Assembly (NCBI GenBank): GCA_024280835.1
Contig: JAJRPJ010000009.1
Coordinates: 61,139-125,138, forward strand
Direction of reading: 5' to 3'
Source of the DNA: Candidatus Zixiibacteriota bacterium
GTDB lineage: Bacteria; Zixibacteria; MSB-5A5; GN15; JACZUZ01
DNA: 64,000 nucleotides
Below the pieces are notes generated by a model that searched no databases, was not told where the DNA came from, and worked only from the letters and a program-made list of their open reading frames with translations. A program made the position numbers and the translations under genes. Positions 1 to 8,380 of this stretch are shown one piece after another. The first letter of the stretch is position 1; each line of letters begins with the position of its first letter.

Positions 1-360
1 GTCTTTTGGAGTATATTTGAGGACGTACTTTATTGGCCATCTCAGTGTAGGTGTTTTTCATCTATCTCGTCTCCGTGATACTTGGTTATAGTTACTATTC
101 TAGAATTACCCACTATCGGCAGGTCTCCCACAACTACAACCCTGATAAGCGGTCAATTGAGCCACAAACTTCAATGTTTTTTGGCTGCATAATTTATTAG
201 CTCTTCCAGTTCTTAGTCATGCCTACAATTAGCGCCAAGATTTGTGGCCCGCTCTCATCTATTTGAGGCAACCAATTCAATTTGTGAAAAACATCACAAA
301 AGCGCAAGCGCTGGAACTGACATGTCTGGATTCTACTGAACAGTCGAAATAGGGATATTT
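1..360. other. Gene-free left edge
   Basis: No credible gene, RNA or hairpin terminator was recognised between the window edge and the stop codon of the aspartic protease. The short open frames that cross it have no recognisable protein character. It is probably the 3' flank of the protease gene. Confidence 0.4.
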
Positions 361-2049
361 TCAGTCGGAAGTTGGGTTGTGCAGGATAATCCGCTGATGA
401 GGATAATCGAACGTAACTCGGTAGTTGTCTAAAAAGCCATTGCCGATATTGCCGGCGAGTTCTGTGGACGCCGAAACACCCTCTCCACCCAAAATAATCC
501 AAGCTGGTTGATCTTGGATATGTAGGTTCGGCAAGTCGAAGTTTTCTATGGTCACAGCTTTGGTTGGCAGAGAACCTCCAACTCCCCCGATATTTCCCTT
601 ATCTTTTGGCGCTATTCGCTTGGGCAAACCCTCGAAAGAATTGGCTCTCACGAAATGTTCATGCAACAAGACGCTATATTCACTGCCGATATCAATGAGG
701 AACGAGCCAATCTCGCTATTAATTTTAACCTCAAGTGTGGGGACATTTAAGTAGTAATAAATGGGCATGATGGTATTGATATCGGTCGCCCTAGAGACTA
801 CGTCTTGTGATGATGGATAGATTGTCATTTGTTCACGGTCATAGTCAACAGCGACAATGAAGCGAGCAAGAAAGTCATAGCCCACAATCCCAACAATACC
901 GCGGAGAGCGCTTCGCATTCCCTCACCCAATGACAAAACGCTTGCGACTTGATTCTTGAAGACTATACCTCCGACGTTCATCTCTTCAATTGTTGCAAAG
1001 TTGAATTTGACCAAACCTGCGATTCCCAGCCCGCTTTGGGAGCCGAATGTCTTTAGGCCCAGCGCCTCAATGTGTGCAGCGTCAATAACGAATCCACCAG
1101 CGCCCGAATCCAGCAGAAACAAACGCGGCTTTGATCCGTTGATACTCATCCGAAAGTACAAGTGCCCTTGGTAATACTCAAGTGGCGCCACAATGCTGTC
1201 AACACCAACGGGAAATACAACTTTTGTCCTATCTGTCTCTGGCCGCCAGAAACTACTATCAGGAATTGGTTCGTTGACCTCGCTGGACTGCGTTTGCATA
1301 GTGATATTTAAATCTGAGATATTTGCTGTTAATTCACTATGAAAGGCAAATGTGAAGCCAGCAATCTCGCGAAAGTCGGAGTAGATTATTTTCGCTTCCA
1401 CGAAGTCATAGCGCAGTAGAACTTCTATGACATTGCCACTCAAACTATCAATGAACGCCTCGGCGGTGATTCCTTTGTCTGTTGTGAATTGGAAGAGATA
1501 CCCACCTCTACCCTGAAATGCTTTTGGACCGAGACATTCACGATGGAGAAATTGCTCTGGCTGGCTAAGGAATTCTTTACTTTCGATTATTCTAGCAATG
1601 ACCAGCAGGTCCTCACTTAGACGGGAGATATCATTGACAATTCCATTGGGATTCGCTTCCCAGCCTTTGACCCCATCAAAGCCTTGACTGAACGCCATGA
1701 GTCCTAAATCCACAGAGGAACAATACCCCCTGTCTTTATTGAACAAAGTTGTGAATCCCCCTGGGAGCCCCGCATGTTCGACGACTCCGCCAAGAGAATA
1801 GCTTTGTGGTGTTTGTGACGGATCAGGAAATTCTGACAATTTGTAGATACGCTTGAGAACGGTTTTTGCATTACAGTCATTTGCTGTCTTCGCCGTAGCG
1901 CTAACCAAGAAGACAGCAGAAACTAAGAACACTATCACAAGAGAAACGAATTTGCCGCTCTTGGTAATGATCGCTTTTGAGCAAAGAAACGTTTCTGGAG
2001 TTGCGTTAAGCTTTGACAAATGCAACCTCATTTGATTGTGGATTCTCAT
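361..2049 (-). CDS. Secreted two-lobed aspartic protease (retropepsin-like)
   Basis: 562 residues with an ATG start. A hydrophobic segment at about residues 33-52 looks like a signal peptide or anchor, so the protein is probably periplasmic or at the envelope. Residues about 70-265 form an unidentified domain with a weak resemblance to LolA/outer-membrane lipoprotein-sorting folds (low confidence). The C-terminal half has two aspartyl-protease lobes: DSGAGG at residues 314-319, and LIDIGSEYSV at 451-460. The second has DIG where DTG or DSG is usual. Hydrophobic-glycine motifs follow each lobe (GIVGYDFLARF near 388, GNIGNGFLDNYRV near the C-terminus), as is typical of the aspartyl_protease_2 group. 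The gene stands alone, 50 bp upstream of the end of rodA on the same strand. Protease family: fairly sure. Substrate unknown. Confidence 0.8.
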   Translation of the reverse strand: MRIHNQMRLHLSKLNATPETFLCSKAIITKSGKFVSLVIVFLVSAVFLVSATAKTANDCNAKTVLKRIYKLSEFPDPSQTPQSYSLGGVVEHAGLPGGFTTLFNKDRGYCSSVDLGLMAFSQGFDGVKGWEANPNGIVNDISRLSEDLLVIARIIESKEFLSQPEQFLHRECLGPKAFQGRGGYLFQFTTDKGITAEAFIDSLSGNVIEVLLRYDFVEAKIIYSDFREIAGFTFAFHSELTANISDLNITMQTQSSEVNEPIPDSSFWRPETDRTKVVFPVGVDSIVAPLEYYQGHLYFRMSINGSKPRLFLLDSGAGGFVIDAAHIEALGLKTFGSQSGLGIAGLVKFNFATIEEMNVGGIVFKNQVASVLSLGEGMRSALRGIVGIVGYDFLARFIVAVDYDREQMTIYPSSQDVVSRATDINTIMPIYYYLNVPTLEVKINSEIGSFLIDIGSEYSVLLHEHFVRANSFEGLPKRIAPKDKGNIGGVGGSLPTKAVTIENFDLPNLHIQDQPAWIILGGEGVSASTELAGNIGNGFLDNYRVTFDYPHQRIILHNPTSD

Positions 2050-2098
2050 GGCCGCTGAAATGCAGACGCCATGTGTTATTGTGATGCGCTTGAAATAA

Positions 2099-3319
2099 CT
2101 AGTATTCCTGCCAGCTCGACCCTGCGGAAATAGTCAGGGCAATCAACGTCCAATTGAATACCAGGGACGTGCCTCCATAACTCAAGAAAGGCAACGGTAG
2201 TCCAGTCACTGGTGTCACACCGATTGTCATCCCAATATTAACAAACACTTGAAAGAGGATAATTGTTGCAGCGCCAAAGACAAGATACGAAGAAAATTTT
2301 GAGCGGCACTTTAGAGCTATACGAACCATGCGGTAGAGTAAGTATAGAAATAGTCCAAGAACTATCAACGCTCCCAAGAATCCGAACTCTTCACCTAAGA
2401 CTGAAAAAATAAAGTCGGTGTGTCGCTCGGGTAAGAATTCGAGACGACTTTGAGTTGATTGGAGGAAGCCTTTGCCTGTCATGCCACCCGAGCCAATCGA
2501 AATTCGTGATTGAATAATCTGATACCCTGCGCCACGAGGGTCGCGGCCTGGATCAAGAAAAGTTAGGATGCGAAGTTTTTGGTAATTGTGGAGTCCATTC
2601 CAAATAAACGGTGTAATCACTCCGCAAGCAAGGTTGACCAAGACAGCCGTCGAGCCATAGAATAGACCTGGTCGCAAGTAGAAAATCAGCGCTAGCAAGA
2701 CTACAAAGAAAAGCGCCCAAGTGACAATATTTGCGCTAGCGATCATCGAGATTCCTGGCGAAAGAGACAATGCCAAATAGCCGATTGAAAGTCCCGCCCA
2801 AAACCAGATACCTATCAGGAGCGCGATGAAGACTAATGACGTCCCAAGATCGGGTTGCTTGAGCACTAACGCCATCGGGATGAGGGTCAATGCCAAGGCG
2901 CCAATTAGGTTTTTGGGGGCAACAGGATTTCCTCGTGTGTAGGCAAAATATCGAGCCAGCGCCAATAACATTGCCAACTTGGCAATGTCTGAGGGAGCAA
3001 GATTGATTGGCCCCAATGAGAACCAGCGTGTAGCTCCAAGCCTAGTTGAGCCAACAAAAAAGATGGCCACTAGTAGAACTAGAGCAATGCCATATAGAAG
3101 ATAGGCGCCCGCATCGAAAAGTTTCAAGGGAATATAGAGCACAACGACAACGACAACCGAACTGATAGCAAACCAAAGCATCTGTTTAAGATAGTAGCCA
3201 CGTATCACTTCGGAGCTTGAATAATACTGCGCGGAATAAATCAGAGCCACACCGATTAGCGTCAACGCGACAGCGCTGAGAATCAATTTCCAATCTAGCG
3301 AATAGTATGAGACAGACAT
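2099..3319 (-). CDS. rodA: Rod-shape SEDS peptidoglycan glycosyltransferase RodA
   Basis: 406 residues, the normal RodA length. About ten membrane segments are visible. It carries SEDS-family signatures: the loop GGMTGKGFLQSTQSRLEFLPE, then the HTDFIFSVLGEEFGF stretch, then a C-terminal GLPLPFLSYGGTSL. SEDS proteins polymerise lipid II into glycan strands in the inner membrane, paired with a class B penicillin-binding protein, and that partner (PBP2) lies 52 bp upstream on the same strand. It is the last gene of the mreC-mreD-mrdA-rodA operon. FtsW is the alternative, but the neighbouring mre genes and PBP2 favour RodA. Confidence 0.95.
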   Translation of the reverse strand: MSVSYYSLDWKLILSAVALTLIGVALIYSAQYYSSSEVIRGYYLKQMLWFAISSVVVVVVLYIPLKLFDAGAYLLYGIALVLLVAIFFVGSTRLGATRWFSLGPINLAPSDIAKLAMLLALARYFAYTRGNPVAPKNLIGALALTLIPMALVLKQPDLGTSLVFIALLIGIWFWAGLSIGYLALSLSPGISMIASANIVTWALFFVVLLALIFYLRPGLFYGSTAVLVNLACGVITPFIWNGLHNYQKLRILTFLDPGRDPRGAGYQIIQSRISIGSGGMTGKGFLQSTQSRLEFLPERHTDFIFSVLGEEFGFLGALIVLGLFLYLLYRMVRIALKCRSKFSSYLVFGAATIILFQVFVNIGMTIGVTPVTGLPLPFLSYGGTSLVFNWTLIALTISAGSSWQEY

Positions 3320-3371
3320 TTTGCTAAGAGCTCTTACGTTATCTTAATTCTTGTTAATTCAGTTAGTCCTG

Positions 3372-5201
3372 TCAGTTCAATTGTGCATTTCTTGTATGCG
3401 CAGAACCTTCAGTTTGTGATGCTAAATTTTTTAGGCGATCTAGATAGAACTTTATTAGTTTTCCAGCAATCGGGGCGGCTACTGTCGAGCCATGCCCACC
3501 ATTTTCAACAATCACAGCGATAACTATTTTAGGATCATCAAACGGCGCAAACCCGACATACCATGAGTGATTTTCACCATGTGGATTTTGTGCAGTACCT
3601 GTCTTACCACCTGCGCGATATTCATCGGTCAGCAGACCTTTGGCAGTTCCATGTTTGGCGTGCACCACGTCCAACATCCCTTCACGCAAAACTTGTAGCG
3701 TAGAAGGCGAAAAAGGTAAACGCAAAGACATTGACGGCGGCGGGATAATCACCGCTCCGTTTGGATATTCTATCTGTCTTAGAAGATGTGGCGTGTAAAC
3801 AACGCCAGCATTGGCTCCGACATTGGCGATACCAGTGAAAAACTTTGCCATTTGTAGTGGTGTCACTAAGAGTTCACCCTGACCGATTGACAGATTGAGT
3901 GTCAGAGCACGGGTCCAGCCATCAGGGTACATTGCATTTAGTGACTCAGAAGTTGGGACCAAACCAGATTTTTCGTGCGGCAAATCTATTCCAGTTGGTA
4001 TTCCGAAGCCACAACGCTTTGCGTAGTCGGCTAGCTTATCGATTCCGAGTTTCAGGCCTGTTTGGTAAAAGTAGACGTCACAGGACTGGGCGATAGCCCC
4101 GATGATATTGACCGAACCATGACCATCGGCTTTCCAGCAACGAAACCAACGGCCATACTGCCATCCACCAACACAAGGGCTGAAAGTGGAATTGCGATTG
4201 ACAATTTTTTCTTCCAACAGCGCCCCGGCTGTGACGAGTTTGAATGGTGACGCAGGTGGATAGGTTCCGTCGAGTGGACGATTCAAGAGTGGTTTGTTCG
4301 GATCTGAGATAATTTTATTCCAAACATCAGTCGGAATAGCTCCCGAAAAAATATTGGCATCATAGCTCGGCTCTGAGATCATAGCTAAGACTTCACCATT
4401 GGCAGGGTCAAGCGCCACTATCGCCCCACAGCAAAAAGTATCGAACATCAGCGAGGCTTCACGCTGCAAGACTTTATCAATCGATAAAACTAAATCAGCG
4501 CCTGCGATTCCTGAATCCGCTGGACGATCAGCAAGATCACCTAGTACTACGCCACGGGCGGAGATTTCAAGAAATCGAGTTCCCTCTTGCCCACGCAGCG
4601 CTCTGTCATATTCTTTTTCGATTCCTTGCTTGCCAAGTAAACTGCCAATTCGCAAACGGAGAAGCCCAGAATATGTTTCTGCGTCATTTACCTCACCGAC
4701 ATAACCAGTGAAACTCTCTGAACGAATGTCGTTGGCGTAACGGCGAACTCTATCTAGCTCATAGGTTATCCCAGGGTATTTGTCATACTGTTCTTCGAGG
4801 ATGGCAACTTTGTCAAAGCCAACATCACGTTTGATTACTGCGGGTAAATAAAGCGGCTCACGATTGCGAAGCAAACGCTTACGAATCAGTGATGTGTCAA
4901 AGCCAATCAATTCGCTTAAACTTGGAATGGTTTTGCCCTTGGTCAGTTCGGAGCGCACCAAAGAGATAGAATAACTTGGACGGTTATCAACTAAGATTTC
5001 ACGGTGACGGTCATATATAACACCGCGTTTGGGGACAATCGGTTGGACGCGAATACGATTATGCTCCGATTGATTTAGCAATTCAACGTGGCGAAATATT
5101 TGTAGGCGAGAAATACCACCCACCAAAATCAGAATGACAATTGTCACTGCGACATAGGCCAAACGGCCCTGCGAGTCTTTGCGCATAGGGCGAGGACTCA
5201 T
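3372..5201 (-). CDS. mrdA: Penicillin-binding protein 2, elongasome transpeptidase
   Basis: 609 residues. One N-terminal membrane anchor (about 14-31), a PBP dimerisation region (about 50-220), then the transpeptidase domain. All three active-site motifs are present: SPFK with Ser318 and Lys321, SCD at about 373-375, and KTGTAQ at 533-538. It cross-links peptidoglycan during lateral wall growth together with RodA. The ATG start is supported by GAGGTG just upstream. It sits 63 bp after mreD and 52 bp before rodA, the standard order for this operon. The SxN motif reads SCD, as in several PBP2 proteins. Confidence 0.95.
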   Translation of the reverse strand: MSPRPMRKDSQGRLAYVAVTIVILILVGGISRLQIFRHVELLNQSEHNRIRVQPIVPKRGVIYDRHREILVDNRPSYSISLVRSELTKGKTIPSLSELIGFDTSLIRKRLLRNREPLYLPAVIKRDVGFDKVAILEEQYDKYPGITYELDRVRRYANDIRSESFTGYVGEVNDAETYSGLLRLRIGSLLGKQGIEKEYDRALRGQEGTRFLEISARGVVLGDLADRPADSGIAGADLVLSIDKVLQREASLMFDTFCCGAIVALDPANGEVLAMISEPSYDANIFSGAIPTDVWNKIISDPNKPLLNRPLDGTYPPASPFKLVTAGALLEEKIVNRNSTFSPCVGGWQYGRWFRCWKADGHGSVNIIGAIAQSCDVYFYQTGLKLGIDKLADYAKRCGFGIPTGIDLPHEKSGLVPTSESLNAMYPDGWTRALTLNLSIGQGELLVTPLQMAKFFTGIANVGANAGVVYTPHLLRQIEYPNGAVIIPPPSMSLRLPFSPSTLQVLREGMLDVVHAKHGTAKGLLTDEYRAGGKTGTAQNPHGENHSWYVGFAPFDDPKIVIAVIVENGGHGSTVAAPIAGKLIKFYLDRLKNLASQTEGSAHTRNAQLN

Positions 5202-5264
5202 AGTGACACCTCAACGGGCTTCACTATGATCGCTTCCAGCAAGGGTAGCAGCGCTTGAAAGCGC

Positions 5265-5765
5265 CTAGAATACTTCTCGAACACGATCATAGCTAATATA
5301 GCGATCCTTGAAGAGTAAGAACATATAGGCAACCGCAGTTGTGTAGAGAGTCGAGGGTAGCGATTCAACTGCAAAAATGTGGAATACTTCTGATGTCGAG
5401 AGAAAGGTCACTCGCGCCATTTCAAATAGCAAGCTACCGCTGCAAACTACGGCAACTTTAGCTGGTAACGAATCCAAGTTGAGGCGGCTTTTGAAATAAT
5501 TGGCTCCAATAGCTATTAGCGCTGCCACTATCATCCCTGCGGCCGCGGCTTCTGGTGAACCTGTGTTAACTACAAAAGCTGCGGCGGCTCCAAACCAAAT
5601 TGCTACTACTTGCGGTTTGTAAATCGCGACTAAGGAGATTATCAACGGCGCTAGAGCGATATGTGCGCTACCAATTGAAAGTGGCTCTGCAAGTAAAACT
5701 TGGAACATCGAAATCAGGAACAAATAAACTATATAGGGTATGAGTCGCATCAGGCTGAAATTCAC
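5265..5765 (-). CDS. mreD: Rod shape-determining protein MreD
   Basis: 166 residues with about five membrane segments and almost no soluble part, matching the MreD family in size and layout. It belongs to the elongasome that positions wall synthesis. The start is GTG, overlapping the TGA stop of mreC as GTGA, so the two are translationally coupled. Sequence conservation in MreD is low, so the call leans on membrane layout, length and position between mreC and mrdA. Confidence 0.88.
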   Translation of the reverse strand: MNFSLMRLIPYIVYLFLISMFQVLLAEPLSIGSAHIALAPLIISLVAIYKPQVVAIWFGAAAAFVVNTGSPEAAAAGMIVAALIAIGANYFKSRLNLDSLPAKVAVVCSGSLLFEMARVTFLSTSEVFHIFAVESLPSTLYTTAVAYMFLLFKDRYISYDRVREVF

Positions 5766-6610
5766 TCTTCACCCTCCAGTTTCGTCTCTGGGGCTAAGGG
5801 AAAAGTGTAGGCGTTACTAGAATCAGAGATTTGCGCTAGAGCATAGAGCTCATCAATCGCGTTGAGATTTACAACAGGCTTGAGGGAAACACCAGCAAAG
5901 ATGGCATTGTCATCACGAGTCACTGCTTCAACAATTCCAACGGGCAACCCCTCAGGAAAAACTCCACCCAGTCCAGAAGAAATAATCAAATCTCCAGTCT
6001 TAATTTGGCCATCAATCGGCACATTGTCGAGAATCAATCCCCGCGAAGGCACAAAACGCACAATCCCTTGCTCACGACTTTCGGAATCACGCGCGGCCAC
6101 TCGGCAACCTGGGTCGCTGAGAAGTTGAACTGTGGCAAATCTCGCGCTGAGCTCATCGATTCTTCCGACTAAGCCTTTTCCACTAATTACTGGTTGGCCA
6201 ATGAGCAATCCTTGAGCGGTTCCTTTGTTAACCTTAATCGCAATGGGAATTCCACGATAAGTTACTGAATAGGCCTCAAGCGGAATCAGACGAAAATCTG
6301 AGGTTGTCGCATATCCGAGCTGTGCACGAAGTCGTTCGTTTTCTGATTTTTGGCGTTTGAGATCATTGACTTGAACCATGGCTCGTAAGAGCGCCTCTTC
6401 GAGTTCGGCGTTACGTTCACTGACTTTATAGAGGCTAGCCAGACTGACTTTCAATTCAAAGAATGGTTTCTTGAAGATGAAGTTAGCGCCCTCGCTGAGC
6501 GGATTATAGATATAATCCTTCCCTGCCAGCATGATAACCCCAACTAGGGCTATCAGAGCCAGGTGGGTAATCGACGCTTTGCGTTCGAAGAGTGTTTCGA
6601 AGAACTTCAT
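5762..6610 (-). CDS. mreC: Rod shape-determining protein MreC
   Basis: 282 residues. One N-terminal membrane helix (about 16-30), a coiled coil (about 55-95, rich in Leu, Glu and Arg), then the periplasmic beta domain with MreC-like motifs such as GLVGRIDELS and VQLLSDPGCRVAAR. MreC scaffolds the elongasome in the periplasm. It is the first gene of the shape operon. A good promoter lies upstream, with two palindromes before it. mreB is not in the window, so it must be encoded elsewhere. Confidence 0.93.
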   Translation of the reverse strand: MKFFETLFERKASITHLALIALVGVIMLAGKDYIYNPLSEGANFIFKKPFFELKVSLASLYKVSERNAELEEALLRAMVQVNDLKRQKSENERLRAQLGYATTSDFRLIPLEAYSVTYRGIPIAIKVNKGTAQGLLIGQPVISGKGLVGRIDELSARFATVQLLSDPGCRVAARDSESREQGIVRFVPSRGLILDNVPIDGQIKTGDLIISSGLGGVFPEGLPVGIVEAVTRDDNAIFAGVSLKPVVNLNAIDELYALAQISDSSNAYTFPLAPETKLEGEE

Positions 6611-6637
6611 GGCTGTAACATATAACTAAAGCCACGT

Positions 6638-6666
6638 CTTTTACCACTCAAAAACTGCAGTGTCAA
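6638..6666 (-). promoter_or_regulatory. Sigma-70-type promoter of the mreC operon
   Basis: On the minus strand a perfect -35 TTGACA (6661-6666) is followed by a 17-bp spacer and a -10 TAAAAG (6638-6643, four of six matches). The mreC start codon lies about 28 bp downstream of the -10. Seen directly in the sequence; activity is inferred. Confidence 0.6.
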
Positions 6667-6677
6667 TAGAAATAGTA

Positions 6678-6714
6678 GATGCAGATTGCATCCACTCGGG
6701 ATGCGAATTGCATC
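6678..6714. promoter_or_regulatory. Two operator-like palindromes upstream of mreC
   Basis: GATGCAGATTGCATC (6678-6692) and GATGCGAATTGCATC (6700-6714) are near-identical. Each has GATGC/GCATC arms around a 5-bp centre, and their centres lie 22 bp apart, about two helical turns. The first begins 11 bp upstream of the -35 box of the mreC promoter. This is the layout expected for a dimeric regulator bound on one face of the DNA. The regulator is not known. Confidence 0.5.
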
Positions 6715-6773
6715 TAATCGGAATGCGGGCGACGTCGACTATCGGCGCCCGAAAAACGAAGTAGGGGATGAAA

Positions 6774-7226
6774 TCAGTCGACGGAGTCAAGAATCGCGAA
6801 CAAATCGGCTGGCGAATTGACAGCCATGAGCTTATCACGTTTGTCTTCGACTTTCATCATATATGACAATCTCGCCATTACATTCAGATGAGCGCCAATC
6901 GCGTCTTCTGGAGCGGCGATAAGAAAGAACAATTTGACCGGCTTGCCATCGATGGCGTCAAAATCGATGCCCTCTTCTTTACGGCCGAAAGCAATTACAA
7001 TACCTTTGGTGGCTTTTGTTTTGGCGTGCGGAAAAGCGACACCATAGCCAACACCTGTTGTCACCAAGCCCTCTCGCTCGCTGACGTCTTTTTGCAAGAG
7101 GTCCGCGTCTTTGACTAAAGTTGAACCAGAGGCAAGTTTAACCAATTCTTCAATGGCCTCGTCTTTGGTAGTAGCGCTTAATTCGAATTCAATCAGATTT
7201 TCATCACAAAACTTTGAGAGCTTCAT
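6774..7226 (-). CDS. ptsN: PTS EIIA domain protein, nitrogen/fructose type
   Basis: 150 residues forming a single EIIA (fructose/mannitol/Ntr) domain. The phosphorylatable histidine is in GVGYGVAFPHAKTKA at about residue 63. The length fits stand-alone PtsN-type proteins, which are regulatory phosphocarriers and not sugar transporters. No EIIB or EIIC genes are nearby, supporting a regulatory role. It lies downstream of accA on the same strand with a 128-bp gap. The symbol is by family; a fructose-type EIIA of other function cannot be excluded. Confidence 0.8.
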   Translation of the reverse strand: MKLSKFCDENLIEFELSATTKDEAIEELVKLASGSTLVKDADLLQKDVSEREGLVTTGVGYGVAFPHAKTKATKGIVIAFGRKEEGIDFDAIDGKPVKLFFLIAAPEDAIGAHLNVMARLSYMMKVEDKRDKLMAVNSPADLFAILDSVD

Positions 7227-7354
7227 CGTACTAATTTTCCCTTGTGGAATAACTGTAATATTCTAAATACATTCTAGACAACACTTCTAATAATAATTCC
7301 AGCAACACTTCCAGTTATGCTTCAAAAACAAAGCAAATAACTTCATATTGAGTC

Positions 7355-8317
7355 TTAAACTTCGCGGTACATTCCCATCACGCGGAACTTCTCCAAACGC
7401 GAATCAATCAACTCTTCAGTCGGTATCTTTTGCAATTCAGAAAGGACGCTGAGGATTTCTTGTTTGAGGATTCTGGCGGCCTGTTCTGGCTCGGTATGCG
7501 CACCACCGACAGGTTCACGAATGATATCATCGATGACACCCAATCGCATGCAATCATCTGATGTAACTTTTAGCGCTTCGGCGGCCTGTGGAGCCATCGC
7601 TCCATCGCGCCAAAGAATTGCCGCGCATCCTTCAGGTGAGATGACTGAATACCAACTGTTTTCCATCATCAAAATTTTGTCACCGATTCCGATTCCTAGC
7701 GCGCCACCTGAGGCGCCCTCACCGATTATCACACAAACAATTTGTGTCCGCAAACGAGACATAACGAAGATATTATTGGCAATCGCTTCGGCTTGACCGC
7801 GCTCTTCTGCGCCGATACCTGGGAATGCGCCTGGAGTATCTATCAGGCAGATTACAGGCAGCTTGAATTTTTCAGCCAGTCGAAAGAAACGCTCGGCCTT
7901 GCGATAACCCTCAGGGTTGGCCATGCCGAAGTTTCTGAATATTTTCTGTTTGGTGTCTCGTCCTTTTTGTTGGCCGAGAATGATGACTGGCTGATTGTCA
8001 ATTTTCGCTAAACCACCAACGAGCGCATTGTCATCTCCAAAGCGACGATCGCCGTGCAACTCGATATAGTCGGTGGTCATCATTTTGATATAGTCAAGCG
8101 TATATGGCCGCCGTGGATGACGCGCTAGTTGGACTCTTTGCCAGCGACTTAGTTTGGCGAAAATATCATTGCGTAACTTTGCGAGTTTTTCTTCAAGCGA
8201 AGAAATCTCACTGGTTAGCTCAATATTTTCACCAATTGCAAAGTCGCGCATATCGGAGATTTTTTTCTCCAACTCGACGATCGGCTTTTCAAAGTCTAAG
8301 AATGTTCCATCAGCCAT
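7355..8317 (-). CDS. accA: Acetyl-CoA carboxylase carboxyltransferase alpha subunit
   Basis: 320 residues, typical AccA length. An N-terminal coiled region (about 8-60) leads into the crotonase-like carboxyltransferase domain. Characteristic segments include HGDRRFGDD, LIDTPGAFPGIGAEERGQ, GEGASGGALGIGIGD and SVISPEGCAAILW. It transfers CO2 from carboxybiotin to acetyl-CoA, the first step of fatty-acid synthesis, with AccD (not in the window). accB and accC are about 33 and 27 kb away within this window, so the complex is scattered. Confidence 0.95.
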   Translation of the reverse strand: MADGTFLDFEKPIVELEKKISDMRDFAIGENIELTSEISSLEEKLAKLRNDIFAKLSRWQRVQLARHPRRPYTLDYIKMMTTDYIELHGDRRFGDDNALVGGLAKIDNQPVIILGQQKGRDTKQKIFRNFGMANPEGYRKAERFFRLAEKFKLPVICLIDTPGAFPGIGAEERGQAEAIANNIFVMSRLRTQIVCVIIGEGASGGALGIGIGDKILMMENSWYSVISPEGCAAILWRDGAMAPQAAEALKVTSDDCMRLGVIDDIIREPVGGAHTEPEQAARILKQEILSVLSELQKIPTEELIDSRLEKFRVMGMYREV

Positions 8318-8380
8318 AATACTACTCTCTCGCTTGAGGCTCTTTAACCTCAGGCAACACGACCTATCGTAACAATTGAA

